Shown in pieces: positions 7,537 to 14,318 of a stretch of DNA of 19,629 nt. Each line of letters begins with the position of its first letter. Within the stretch, counting starts at the first letter, position 1. The notes beneath the pieces were generated by a model. It was not told the origin of the DNA. It did no database searches and saw only the letters and a program-made list of their open reading frames with translations. This DNA is from Prevotella sp. CAG:1092 (lineage in GTDB: Bacteria > Bacteroidota > Bacteroidia > Bacteroidales > Bacteroidaceae). The position numbers and the translations under genes are program-made. The DNA is taken from assembly GCA_000436915.1 (NCBI GenBank), contig HF994134.1, positions 1 to 19,629 on the forward strand, in the 5' to 3' direction.

Positions 7537-8601
7537 ATGAATACGCCATTGCTCTCAAGAGCAGAATGCAACATAATGCGCGGACTTGCCATAATGGGCA
7601 TATTCTTGCATAACTACTGCCACTGGCTTGGTCCTGTGGTAAAGGAAAACGAGTATACTTTCAATCAAAAGAATGTAGACTGGCTTTGGGCTGTCACTAT
7701 GAATGCCGACCAGCTGCTGCCTATGCACTGGGTATCGTTTTTAGGTCATTATGGCGTACCTATCTTCCTATTTCTCAGCGCCTATGGCTTAGAGATGAAA
7801 TATGGTAGCAAGTTGGTAGCTGCAGAAGAAGGAATATGGGCATTCATAAAGAAGCATTTCCTGAAGCTCTTCTCTATGATGATAGTTGGCTTTGCTGCAT
7901 TCCTAATGGTTGATACCATAACTCCAGGTCGTTGGCATTACGATGTAACAAAGGTGGTGGCACAGCTATTCATGGTCAACAACCTACTCCCTGACCCTGA
8001 CCATCAGATATGGCCCGGACCTTATTGGTTCTTCGGACTTATGCTCCAACTGTATATAGTTTATCGTCTGTTTATATATCGCAGACATTGGGGCTTCACG
8101 GTAGCATTAATTGTAGCATGCGTAGGCATACAGCTTTGTCTCGACCCTATGGGATCAGCCATCAATAGCTATCGCTACAACTTCATGGGTGGCATGTTGC
8201 CATTTGGTTTAGGAGTGCTGATGGCAAACTGCGAGACTGCCAGAATAAAGAATGAGGAATACCGCACTTGGCAATGGTGCATCTGGCTCGTAGTATTCTC
8301 GCTATTTGTAGTAGGTTTTAGCTGTAGCCTCATCGGTTGGACATTTGCTCCTATTGCGGTTATCGGTGCATGCTTGGCAATGGCAAAGGTTATAAAGAAC
8401 ATACCATATCTTGGTGCTGCCATGCTATGGATGGGCGACATAAGTGCAGCATTGTTTGTCAGCCACCCTATAACACGAAAGATTTTCATTCCGATATCTC
8501 GCCAAGGCGACATGTGGACAGGACTGCTGATGTATATCATAGCAAGTTTGTTTGTTGCCATGTTGTTTAGAGAAATAATGAAAAAGATAAAGTTTGCATA
8601 A
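7537..8601 (+). CDS. Membrane acyltransferase, acyltransferase-3-like (first of two)
   Basis: This 354-residue polytopic protein has about ten hydrophobic segments. The N-terminal region has the acyltransferase-3 signature: Arg15-Gly16 in IMRGLAIMGIFLHNYCHW with the candidate catalytic His25, followed by HYGVPIFLFLSAYGL at 71-85, the family GVDxFFxLSGF-like stretch. Members transfer acetyl or other acyl groups onto sugars of O-antigen, capsule or peptidoglycan at the membrane. There is no SGNH domain attached. It lies in an apparent operon with a second acyltransferase and with prenyltransferase and glycosyltransferase-like genes, so a cell-surface glycan is the likely acceptor (inference). 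The start ATG at 7537 directly follows tract B, and no promoter is seen between it and the upstream gene. Confidence 0.83.
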   Translation: MNTPLLSRAECNIMRGLAIMGIFLHNYCHWLGPVVKENEYTFNQKNVDWLWAVTMNADQLLPMHWVSFLGHYGVPIFLFLSAYGLEMKYGSKLVAAEEGIWAFIKKHFLKLFSMMIVGFAAFLMVDTITPGRWHYDVTKVVAQLFMVNNLLPDPDHQIWPGPYWFFGLMLQLYIVYRLFIYRRHWGFTVALIVACVGIQLCLDPMGSAINSYRYNFMGGMLPFGLGVLMANCETARIKNEEYRTWQWCIWLVVFSLFVVGFSCSLIGWTFAPIAVIGACLAMAKVIKNIPYLGAAMLWMGDISAALFVSHPITRKIFIPISRQGDMWTGLLMYIIASLFVAMLFREIMKKIKFA

Positions 8602-8636
8602 CATACAACTTTAGAATAAACAAATCGCAAAATAAC

Positions 8637-9644
8637 ATGAAGATACCAGATATCGAACTCTATAACATGAGCCGTTTTCGCGGTGAGCAGATGGGAGCAG
8701 CAATGCTTTTCGTCATCTTGTTCCACGTAGGCTTAGACCGCTGGGATCCTATGTTCGGACTACGTCGCATGGGAAATGTAGGCGTAGACATATTCCTTTT
8801 CCTTAGCGGTATCGGACTATGGTATTCATGGACAAAGATGACGGAGAAGGGAATGGCTACTAAGGATATGCTACTAAGGTTTTTCAAAAACCGCTATGTA
8901 CGCATCTATCCTGCTTGGCTCATCATGGCTTCGCTATATTATATTCCTCGTTTTCATGGTGGCGACATCATGGCATGGATAGACCTCATTGGCGATATCA
9001 CCATCAACTGGGACTTCTGGCTTCACGATGAGCTTACGTTTTGGTATATCCCTGCCATCATGATGCTATATACCATATCGCCATTCTATATGATGCTCAT
9101 CCAGCGCCACCCTATGTATCGCTGGTTGCCGCTGATAAGTGTTATCTGGTGTGTGATGGTGCAATGGGTGATACCTATTCATCAGGCAGTAGGTCATCTG
9201 GAGATATTCTGGAGTCGTGTGCCTATATTCCTACTTGGCATCAACTTCGGTTCTATGGTCAAGAATCGCCACACCATAGATGGTCAAGCGGTATGGATGT
9301 TGGCAGCAATATGGATTCTAACCTTCGGCACTTGTCTGTATCTTGAGCAGATACGCCACGGACAATTCCCTTTGTTTGTTGAACGTATGCTCTACATACC
9401 ATTCACCATAACAACCATCATGCTCCTAAATCGTGTATTCCGTCGATTGCCAGACAAAGTGAATATGATATTCCGATTTGTTGGAGCAGTAAGTCTTGAA
9501 GCCTACTTGATACATAGTCACTTCGTGTTGTGCTATATCGAGCGAATGCATATAGGATATTGGCCAACCTTTCTTCTCACAGCCCTCATCACCATGCCGC
9601 TCGCATGGCTATTGCATAAGGGAATTGAAAAGGTAAAAGGGTAA
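8637..9644 (+). CDS. Membrane acyltransferase, acyltransferase-3 family (second of two)
   Basis: This 335-residue protein has about ten membrane segments. SRFRGEQMGAAMLFVILFHV (12-31) holds Arg13/Arg15 and the candidate His30, and NVGVDIFLFLSGIGLWYSW (47-65) is a classic match to the family core. It is clearly related in fold to the preceding acyltransferase but not closely similar in sequence, so it is better seen as a second specificity than as a recent duplicate. It is separated from the first by 35 A-rich bases without a promoter or terminator. Its final codons (about EKVKG) and stop are formed by purine-rich tract C. The substrate is unknown; by context it is an envelope polysaccharide or glycolipid. 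Confidence 0.87.
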   Translation: MKIPDIELYNMSRFRGEQMGAAMLFVILFHVGLDRWDPMFGLRRMGNVGVDIFLFLSGIGLWYSWTKMTEKGMATKDMLLRFFKNRYVRIYPAWLIMASLYYIPRFHGGDIMAWIDLIGDITINWDFWLHDELTFWYIPAIMMLYTISPFYMMLIQRHPMYRWLPLISVIWCVMVQWVIPIHQAVGHLEIFWSRVPIFLLGINFGSMVKNRHTIDGQAVWMLAAIWILTFGTCLYLEQIRHGQFPLFVERMLYIPFTITTIMLLNRVFRRLPDKVNMIFRFVGAVSLEAYLIHSHFVLCYIERMHIGYWPTFLLTALITMPLAWLLHKGIEKVKG

Positions 9645-9658
9645 AAAGGTGAAAAGGG
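9627..9658 (+). repeat. Purine-rich heptamer-like tract C
   Basis: Units GGTAAAA, GGGTAAAA and GGTGAAAA. The tract begins inside the last codons of the second acyltransferase gene, contributes its TAA stop (9642-9644), and leads into the hairpin at 9666-9686. Confidence 0.75.
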
Positions 9659-9665
9659 TTGCGTT

Positions 9666-9686
9666 CGTCGCAGCTTGGCTGCGTCG
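9666..9686. other. Hairpin in the acyltransferase-UbiA gap
   Basis: CGTCGCAGC (9666-9674) and GCTGCGTCG (9678-9686) pair over nine positions with a single T/T mismatch around a TTG loop. It is GC-rich compared with its surroundings and has no T-run after it, so it is not a standard terminator. It could be a REP-like element, a processing site or an mRNA stabiliser. Confidence 0.55.
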
Positions 9687-9726
9687 CTTACCCACGAAAT
9701 CCACCTTTAACTAAAAGATAAACATT

Positions 9727-10605
9727 ATGAAAAAGATAATAAAGCTCATACGTCCTCACCAATGGCTGAAGAACACCTTCGTGTTTTTCCCTATGTTCTT
9801 TGGTGGTTCGCTGATGTGTACCGAAGACATCATAGCTGCGGTGATAACATTCTTTGCCTTCAGCTTCACAGCATCATCGATATATTGCTTGAATGATATC
9901 ATCGATGTGGATGCCGACAGAAAGCATCCAAAGAAATGCAATCGCCCTATAGCCTCGGGTGCCATAAGCATACCTACAGCCTACACCCTGATGCTATTGT
10001 TAGCGGTAGCTGGCTTTGCCACCTGTCTGCTGCTCACCATCAACGCTCTCGCCACGATGTGCATCATCGTGGGCTATTGGCTATTGAATGTGCTATATTG
10101 CACCAAGCTCAAGGATTATGCCATCATCGATGTCTGTATCATAGCCTTTGGCTTTGTGCTCAGAATATTGGCTGGTGCCACAGCCACCGAGACAATAGCA
10201 AGTCATTGGCTGGTGCTCATGACATTCTTGCTCACGCTATTCCTGTCGTTTGCAAAGCGTCGCGATGATGTGTTGCGCATGAATGCCACAGGCGAGGCTC
10301 CACGTAAAAACACTATTCGCTACAACCTCACCTTCATCAACGAGGCTATCACCATCACAGGCTCTGTAACGCTCGTATGCTATATCATGTATACCGTTTC
10401 GGCAGAGGTGGTGGAGCATTTCCATACCAACTATCTCTATCTCACCACCATCTTGGTGCTCATAGGATTGTTACGCTATATTCAGCTTGCCGTAGTTGAC
10501 CAGAAGAGTGGCGACCCTACTAAGGCATTGCTCACCGACCATCTGTTGCAGGCTATAGTGGCAGTATGGGGATTATCATTCTTCGCAATAATATATCTGA
10601 CATGA
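9727..10605 (+). CDS. UbiA-family prenyltransferase, probable polyprenyl-phosphate phosphoribosyltransferase
   Basis: This 292-residue protein has about nine membrane segments. The first Asp-rich motif is N56-D57-x-x-D60-x-x-x-D64 followed by R-x-H-P and RPIASG (73-78). The second region is YCTKLKDYAIIDV (124-136) followed by FGFVLRILAG. This combination, with the N-terminal PHQWLKN and the H-P-x-K-x-x-R-P element, resembles the mycobacterial DPPR synthase (Rv3806c) branch more than quinone or heme prenyltransferases. That branch transfers phosphoribose from PRPP to polyprenyl phosphate at the inner membrane. The subfamily call rests on motif memory and has not been checked by search. The gene overlaps the next one, a HAD-IB phosphatase, by 4 bases (ATGA). 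This coupling fits a two-step synthesis of polyprenyl-phosphoryl-ribose. Confidence 0.85.
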   Translation: MKKIIKLIRPHQWLKNTFVFFPMFFGGSLMCTEDIIAAVITFFAFSFTASSIYCLNDIIDVDADRKHPKKCNRPIASGAISIPTAYTLMLLLAVAGFATCLLLTINALATMCIIVGYWLLNVLYCTKLKDYAIIDVCIIAFGFVLRILAGATATETIASHWLVLMTFLLTLFLSFAKRRDDVLRMNATGEAPRKNTIRYNLTFINEAITITGSVTLVCYIMYTVSAEVVEHFHTNYLYLTTILVLIGLLRYIQLAVVDQKSGDPTKALLTDHLLQAIVAVWGLSFFAIIYLT

Positions 10606-11216
10606 AACATAAACTATATTGCTTCGACTTTGATGGCACGCTAACCACCAAAGACTCTATGATAGAGCTTATACGCTATGCGCATGGCACAAAAGGCTTG
10701 ATATTAGGTTTGTTGGCAAACATATGGTTTCTGGTGATGATGAAGCTTCATCTATATCCCAACTGGCGTAGCAAAGAGCGCATCCTTGCCCACTTCTTTG
10801 GTGGCATGTCTGCCGAAGCCTTCGATGTGTTGTGCAACAACTTCGCTGCTCTTCACCACACAGATATCCGTCCGCAGGCTATAGCCGAAATCAATGATAT
10901 CATAGCACAAGGTGGCAAGGTGATAGTGGTTAGTGCAAGTGCCGAAAACTGGGTGGCACCAATGCTTGCTAAGGCTTTCAACTCAATGTCGACTCTTTCT
11001 GGTACCCACTTAGAGGTAAAAGACGGAAAGATTACAGGCATAATAGAAGGTCACAACTGCTATGGCGAAGAAAAGGTGAATCGTATAAAAGAATATATGC
11101 AAGCCAACGACATGGAGCGTGCAGAATATTATATATATGCCTATGGCGACAGTCAGGGCGACAAACAAATGATGGAATATGCCGATGAATCGTTTTACAA
11201 ACCTTTCAGACAATGA
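10602..11216 (+). CDS. HAD-IB family phosphatase coupled to the UbiA enzyme
   Basis: This 204-residue protein has the SerB-like HAD-IB pattern. Motif I is CFDFDGTLT (Asp9, Asp11), motif II is VVSAS (Ser111), motif III is Lys158 in GEEKVNR, and motif IV is YGDSQGDKQMM (Asp183, Asp187). The cap between motifs I and II holds a strongly hydrophobic stretch (about 31-50), which could dock on the membrane or bind a lipid substrate. An upstream in-frame ATG at 10566 exists, but the start at 10602 gives a 4-base ATGA overlap with the UbiA gene and brings motif I to the usual distance from the N-terminus. By context it may remove the 5-phosphate from polyprenyl-phosphoryl-5-phosphoribose (inference). 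A role in serine metabolism is unlikely given the neighbours. Confidence 0.83.
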   Translation: MKHKLYCFDFDGTLTTKDSMIELIRYAHGTKGLILGLLANIWFLVMMKLHLYPNWRSKERILAHFFGGMSAEAFDVLCNNFAALHHTDIRPQAIAEINDIIAQGGKVIVVSASAENWVAPMLAKAFNSMSTLSGTHLEVKDGKITGIIEGHNCYGEEKVNRIKEYMQANDMERAEYYIYAYGDSQGDKQMMEYADESFYKPFRQ

Positions 11217-11574
11217 GAAGTTGCGTGAGGTGATACGCTTCGGCATTGTGGGAGTGGTAGCAACGATAATACAATATGCGTGCTATTTGGCTTTCAACCG
11301 CATCATGCACCCTACCCTTGCCAATACCATTGCCTACGCTGTGAGCTTCGCTTTCAACTATGTGGCATCCACACGCTACACCTTCAAGGTGAAATCTACC
11401 ACACGCCGAGGCTTGGGCTTTGCATTCTCACACCTCGTCAACTATACCATGCAGACGGTAGTGCTCGCAGCAATGCTCTTCGTGGGCATACCTAAAGACT
11501 GGGCTATGGTGCCAGTGTTTGCCATCTGCGTACCGGTAAACTTCATATTAGTGAGATATTTCCTTAAGAAATAA
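11179..11574 (+). CDS. GtrA-family membrane protein
   Basis: This 131-residue protein has four membrane segments. It opens with the GtrA signature VIRFGIVGVVATIIQYACY (about 18-36), has the central SFAFNYVASTRYTFK (about 56-70) and ends in VPVNFILVRYFLKK. GtrA proteins are proposed to move or present polyprenyl-phosphate-linked sugars across the inner membrane; the mycobacterial member Rv3789 works in the arabinan pathway. The ATG at 11179 overlaps the HAD-IB gene by 38 bases. A second ATG at 11185 and a TTG at 11221, just after the HAD stop, are possible alternatives, so the first 14 residues are uncertain. Its position between the UbiA/HAD pair and two GT-C-like genes supports a role with a polyprenyl-phosphate sugar. 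Confidence 0.88.
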   Translation: MPMNRFTNLSDNEKLREVIRFGIVGVVATIIQYACYLAFNRIMHPTLANTIAYAVSFAFNYVASTRYTFKVKSTTRRGLGFAFSHLVNYTMQTVVLAAMLFVGIPKDWAMVPVFAICVPVNFILVRYFLKK

Positions 11575-11605
11575 GTGAAAGAATAAACTAAAGAATAAAC
11601 GGACT

Positions 11606-13021
11606 ATGATAGATAGAATGAACGAAAGAACCAACAACATATTCAGCATTAGGCGTGAAGAACGACTTCTCGCCCTCTTGCTTATAGTATTGCTCGTATC
11701 GATTAATGCCATGGTAATAGCACATTATTATAATGTGTTTACACCAATACAGAGCAACTACTGGAACCTCTTTATCGGTAAGTTCCACATCTCAGGTTTC
11801 GACCCTATCACGCTAAGTGTTGTTAGCGACTGGTCGGCAGGCTATAATGTTTATCGCCATCCGTTGCTGGCATTCTTTATGTATCCTGCCTATCTGCTCA
11901 ACCAACTGCTGATGGGTATCACAGGTATCAACTGTGCCATATTCATCGTTGCAGCCCTGCAGATATTCTCGGCTTTCTATGCAGCGATGTTCGTCTACAA
12001 GATTTGCCGCGACATCGTAGGCATCGATGTTCTTAGTTCATACCTCTTGGTGGGCTTGTATCAGTCGTTTGCATATATCATGCTCTCAGGCATGGTGCCC
12101 GACCATTTCATATTCTCGAGCTTCATCCTAACGCTCTCGCTATATGTCACAGGCAGGCGTCTGCAGAGCGGTCGACCAATGAAGATATGGCAAACGGTGG
12201 TGTACTTCTTATTCACCGCTGGCACCTCACTCAACAATGGTTTGAAGATATTCCTCTCGGCATTGTTCGTAAACAAGGGAGGATTCTTCAGATGGCGCTA
12301 TTTGTTGCTTGCCGTTATCTTGCCTTCTGCTCTCATCTGGGGCTTTGCTCGTTGGGAATACCATGTTTTTGTATTCCCTTCATGGTATGCCAAGAAGGTG
12401 GCTAAGGAGAAGAAAGAGGCAGAGAAGAAGAAAGTTGCCGACTTTGCTCAAGCACAACGCAACTCTGCACTTCGTGCACAGGGCAAGACTCCAGAGGCAG
12501 CAAAGCCTGTAGTAAAGAAGCAGAAGCGAAAACTACAGGGCACACCAATATCTAATGGTGAGTTCTCTCGTTGGACAGATATCACTACTCCACGCTGGAC
12601 ATCGCTCGTAGAGAATGTCTTTGGCGAGGGCATACAGCTTCATAAGGATCATCTTTTGCAAGACCTCTATGGCAAACGTCCAATGATAGTAGAGTATGGC
12701 ATGACGCTCAACTATATCATCGAGGGTATCATCGTAGTCCTATTTATATTAGGTATCCTATGTGGCTTGGGTAGTCCATTCCTATGGACTTGTCTATCAT
12801 ATTTCATGCTCGATATGGTGTTGCATGTTGGTTTTGGCTTCGGACTCAACGAGCCATATATCATGTCGGCACATTGGATGTATATCATCCCTATTGCCAT
12901 AGCATATCTGTTGCGCATCATCAATTATCGCTTTGTTTGGGTGCTGCATCTGTTGCTTATATCAGTAATGATGTTCCTCTATGGTTGGAATATCGGACTA
13001 ATGCAGACTTACCTTTGTTAA
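11606..13021 (+). CDS. Polytopic membrane protein, candidate GT-C glycosyltransferase 1
   Basis: This 471-residue protein has about ten to eleven membrane segments. I do not recognise a named enzyme; it may belong to a Bacteroidetes DUF family (possibly DUF6080, from memory only). Features shared with the next gene are IRREE near the N-terminus, FHxxGFDP (Asp66) in the first outer loop, RHPLLA (84-89), VPDHF (164-168), an Asn-Gly pair after a GTSLN stretch (206-212), FGEGIQLH-like text at 339-346, NEPYIM (415-420) and AHW (422-424). An acidic residue in the first periplasmic loop followed by a His-Pro-Leu element is typical of GT-C enzymes that use polyprenyl-phosphate sugars. Unlike its paralogue it carries a Lys/Ala-rich charged insert (about 263-312). 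It lies 31 bases after gtrA in an A-rich leader and ends at purine tract D. Confidence 0.68.
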   Translation: MIDRMNERTNNIFSIRREERLLALLLIVLLVSINAMVIAHYYNVFTPIQSNYWNLFIGKFHISGFDPITLSVVSDWSAGYNVYRHPLLAFFMYPAYLLNQLLMGITGINCAIFIVAALQIFSAFYAAMFVYKICRDIVGIDVLSSYLLVGLYQSFAYIMLSGMVPDHFIFSSFILTLSLYVTGRRLQSGRPMKIWQTVVYFLFTAGTSLNNGLKIFLSALFVNKGGFFRWRYLLLAVILPSALIWGFARWEYHVFVFPSWYAKKVAKEKKEAEKKKVADFAQAQRNSALRAQGKTPEAAKPVVKKQKRKLQGTPISNGEFSRWTDITTPRWTSLVENVFGEGIQLHKDHLLQDLYGKRPMIVEYGMTLNYIIEGIIVVLFILGILCGLGSPFLWTCLSYFMLDMVLHVGFGFGLNEPYIMSAHWMYIIPIAIAYLLRIINYRFVWVLHLLLISVMMFLYGWNIGLMQTYLC

Positions 13022-13078
13022 GTGAAGAGGGAAGAGTGAAGAGTGAAGAATTTAAGTGAAGAGTGAAGAGTGAAAAAT
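13021..13078 (+). repeat. Purine-rich heptamer tract D
   Basis: A cleaner variant of the other tracts, with unit AGTGAAG repeated about seven times with small interruptions. It starts at the last base of the stop codon of the first GT-C-like gene and runs into the coding start of the second, whose GTG (13063) and next few codons are repeat units. Confidence 0.85.
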
Positions 13079-14292
13079 TAAATAGAGATAAAGAGCTAAG
13101 TTTTAGGGGCGTATTTGCTATACGTCGCGAAGAATGGCCTGTAGCAGCAATAGTAACTGTGCTATTGCTGATGATACATTATTTCTTTATCTCACGTTTC
13201 TTCGATCAGTTTATGAACTACAGCGTGGGAGCACGCAACGTATTTCTGTCTAATTTCCACATGGCAGGCTTCGACCCTACAGCCTACGATGTGGTAACGC
13301 ATTGGCAGATGGGCTACGACATTCTGCGCCATCCGCTCCTTGCATGGATGATGTGGCCGCTATACATAATAAACCAAGGGCTATGGCAACTCACATGTTG
13401 CAACTGCGTGCAGTTTATCGTTGGCTTCCAACTATTCTTCTGCGCTTTCTATAGTGCCATCTTTATGTATCGCATACTCACAGAGCATGTCCGTACCACT
13501 AAGCTTAGCTCCACATTGCTAACTTCGCTATTCTTCACCTTTGCCTATATCATGGTGTCAGCCATCGTGCCCGACCATTTCTGCTTGTCGCTCTTCATGT
13601 TGCTGCTCACCATATATATATTAGCATCTTTCGAGACTACGCCAATACAACAAGCCATACTATACACCATCACAGCTGGCATCACACTAACAAATGGCGT
13701 AGTGGTATTCATTGCCGACTTGATATTCCACGGTCGCAAAACAATAATGCCAAAGCGGTTGGCTTTGGCATACGTAGTCCCTACCTTATTATTAATAGGT
13801 AGTGTGGTTTGTTTTCAACGACAAATTGAGAGTACTACAAAATGGGTGGAACAACAATCTCCACGAACGGAAATAGTATACGAGAATATGCTTGGTGAAT
13901 CTATTCAATTCCATCGCAAGCATATCCTTGGTGATGTATTGTGGCGTCGACCAGTCATCGTGCGCTATCTTTGGTGGGGCAGCTATGCAATAGAAGTTGT
14001 ATATTGCTTGCTCTTTGCCTTCGGCATTTGGTTTGGTCGTCGTGAGCGCATGCTATGGATGATGATGGCAGTATTTGCTTTCACCCTTATCATGCATATC
14101 GTCTGCGGCTTTGCAGCCAATGAGGTACAGATTATGACAGCCCATTGGGCTTTCGTCATTCCTATCACCATCGGCTACCTTGCTCGCCGCTATCGTGCCA
14201 TCGACATTCTCATTGCCCTCTTAGCAATATACCTCCTTGCCTCCAACTTCTATCTGCTCCACAGATATCTCACTTGGCCGCTAACGAAGTAG
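13063..14292 (+). CDS. Polytopic membrane protein, candidate GT-C glycosyltransferase 2
   Basis: This 409-residue paralogue of the preceding protein aligns along its whole length. Matching features are AIRREE (19-24), FHMAGFDP with Asp71 (65-72), RHPLLA (89-94), VPDHF (169-173), LTNG (209-212), LGESIQFH (277-284), NEVQIM (353-358) and AHW (360-362). It lacks the Lys-rich insert of its partner, which accounts for most of the length difference. Both would be inner-membrane enzymes, perhaps adding one lipid-linked sugar each in sequence or acting as a pair (inference). The only sensible start is GTG at 13063, inside tract D: there is a stop in frame just upstream and no ATG until the first membrane helix. 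The first four or five residues are therefore repeat-derived and poorly conserved. It ends 13 bases from the converging lrp-type gene. Confidence 0.68.
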   Translation: MKSEKLNRDKELSFRGVFAIRREEWPVAAIVTVLLLMIHYFFISRFFDQFMNYSVGARNVFLSNFHMAGFDPTAYDVVTHWQMGYDILRHPLLAWMMWPLYIINQGLWQLTCCNCVQFIVGFQLFFCAFYSAIFMYRILTEHVRTTKLSSTLLTSLFFTFAYIMVSAIVPDHFCLSLFMLLLTIYILASFETTPIQQAILYTITAGITLTNGVVVFIADLIFHGRKTIMPKRLALAYVVPTLLLIGSVVCFQRQIESTTKWVEQQSPRTEIVYENMLGESIQFHRKHILGDVLWRRPVIVRYLWWGSYAIEVVYCLLFAFGIWFGRRERMLWMMMAVFAFTLIMHIVCGFAANEVQIMTAHWAFVIPITIGYLARRYRAIDILIALLAIYLLASNFYLLHRYLTWPLTK

Positions 14293-14318
14293 AAGCCAAG
14301 AACTTCTATCCCATTTTT
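14290..14318 (+). terminator. Weak candidate terminator at the end of the operon
   Basis: TAGAAG (14290-14295, including the stop codon) pairs with CTTCTA (14303-14308), followed after five bases by a run of five T. The stem is only six base pairs, so termination may be leaky and transcripts could run into the convergent regulator gene. Confidence 0.35.

Noticed and set aside
8175..8726. 183-codon open frame on the minus strand across the two acyltransferases
   Set aside because: Shadow of two well-supported genes; Met- and Asn-rich translation typical of antisense reading.
10566..10601. Upstream ATG for the HAD-IB phosphatase
   Set aside because: It would overlap the UbiA gene by 40 bases and place motif I unusually far from the N-terminus; the ATGA overlap at 10602 fits better.
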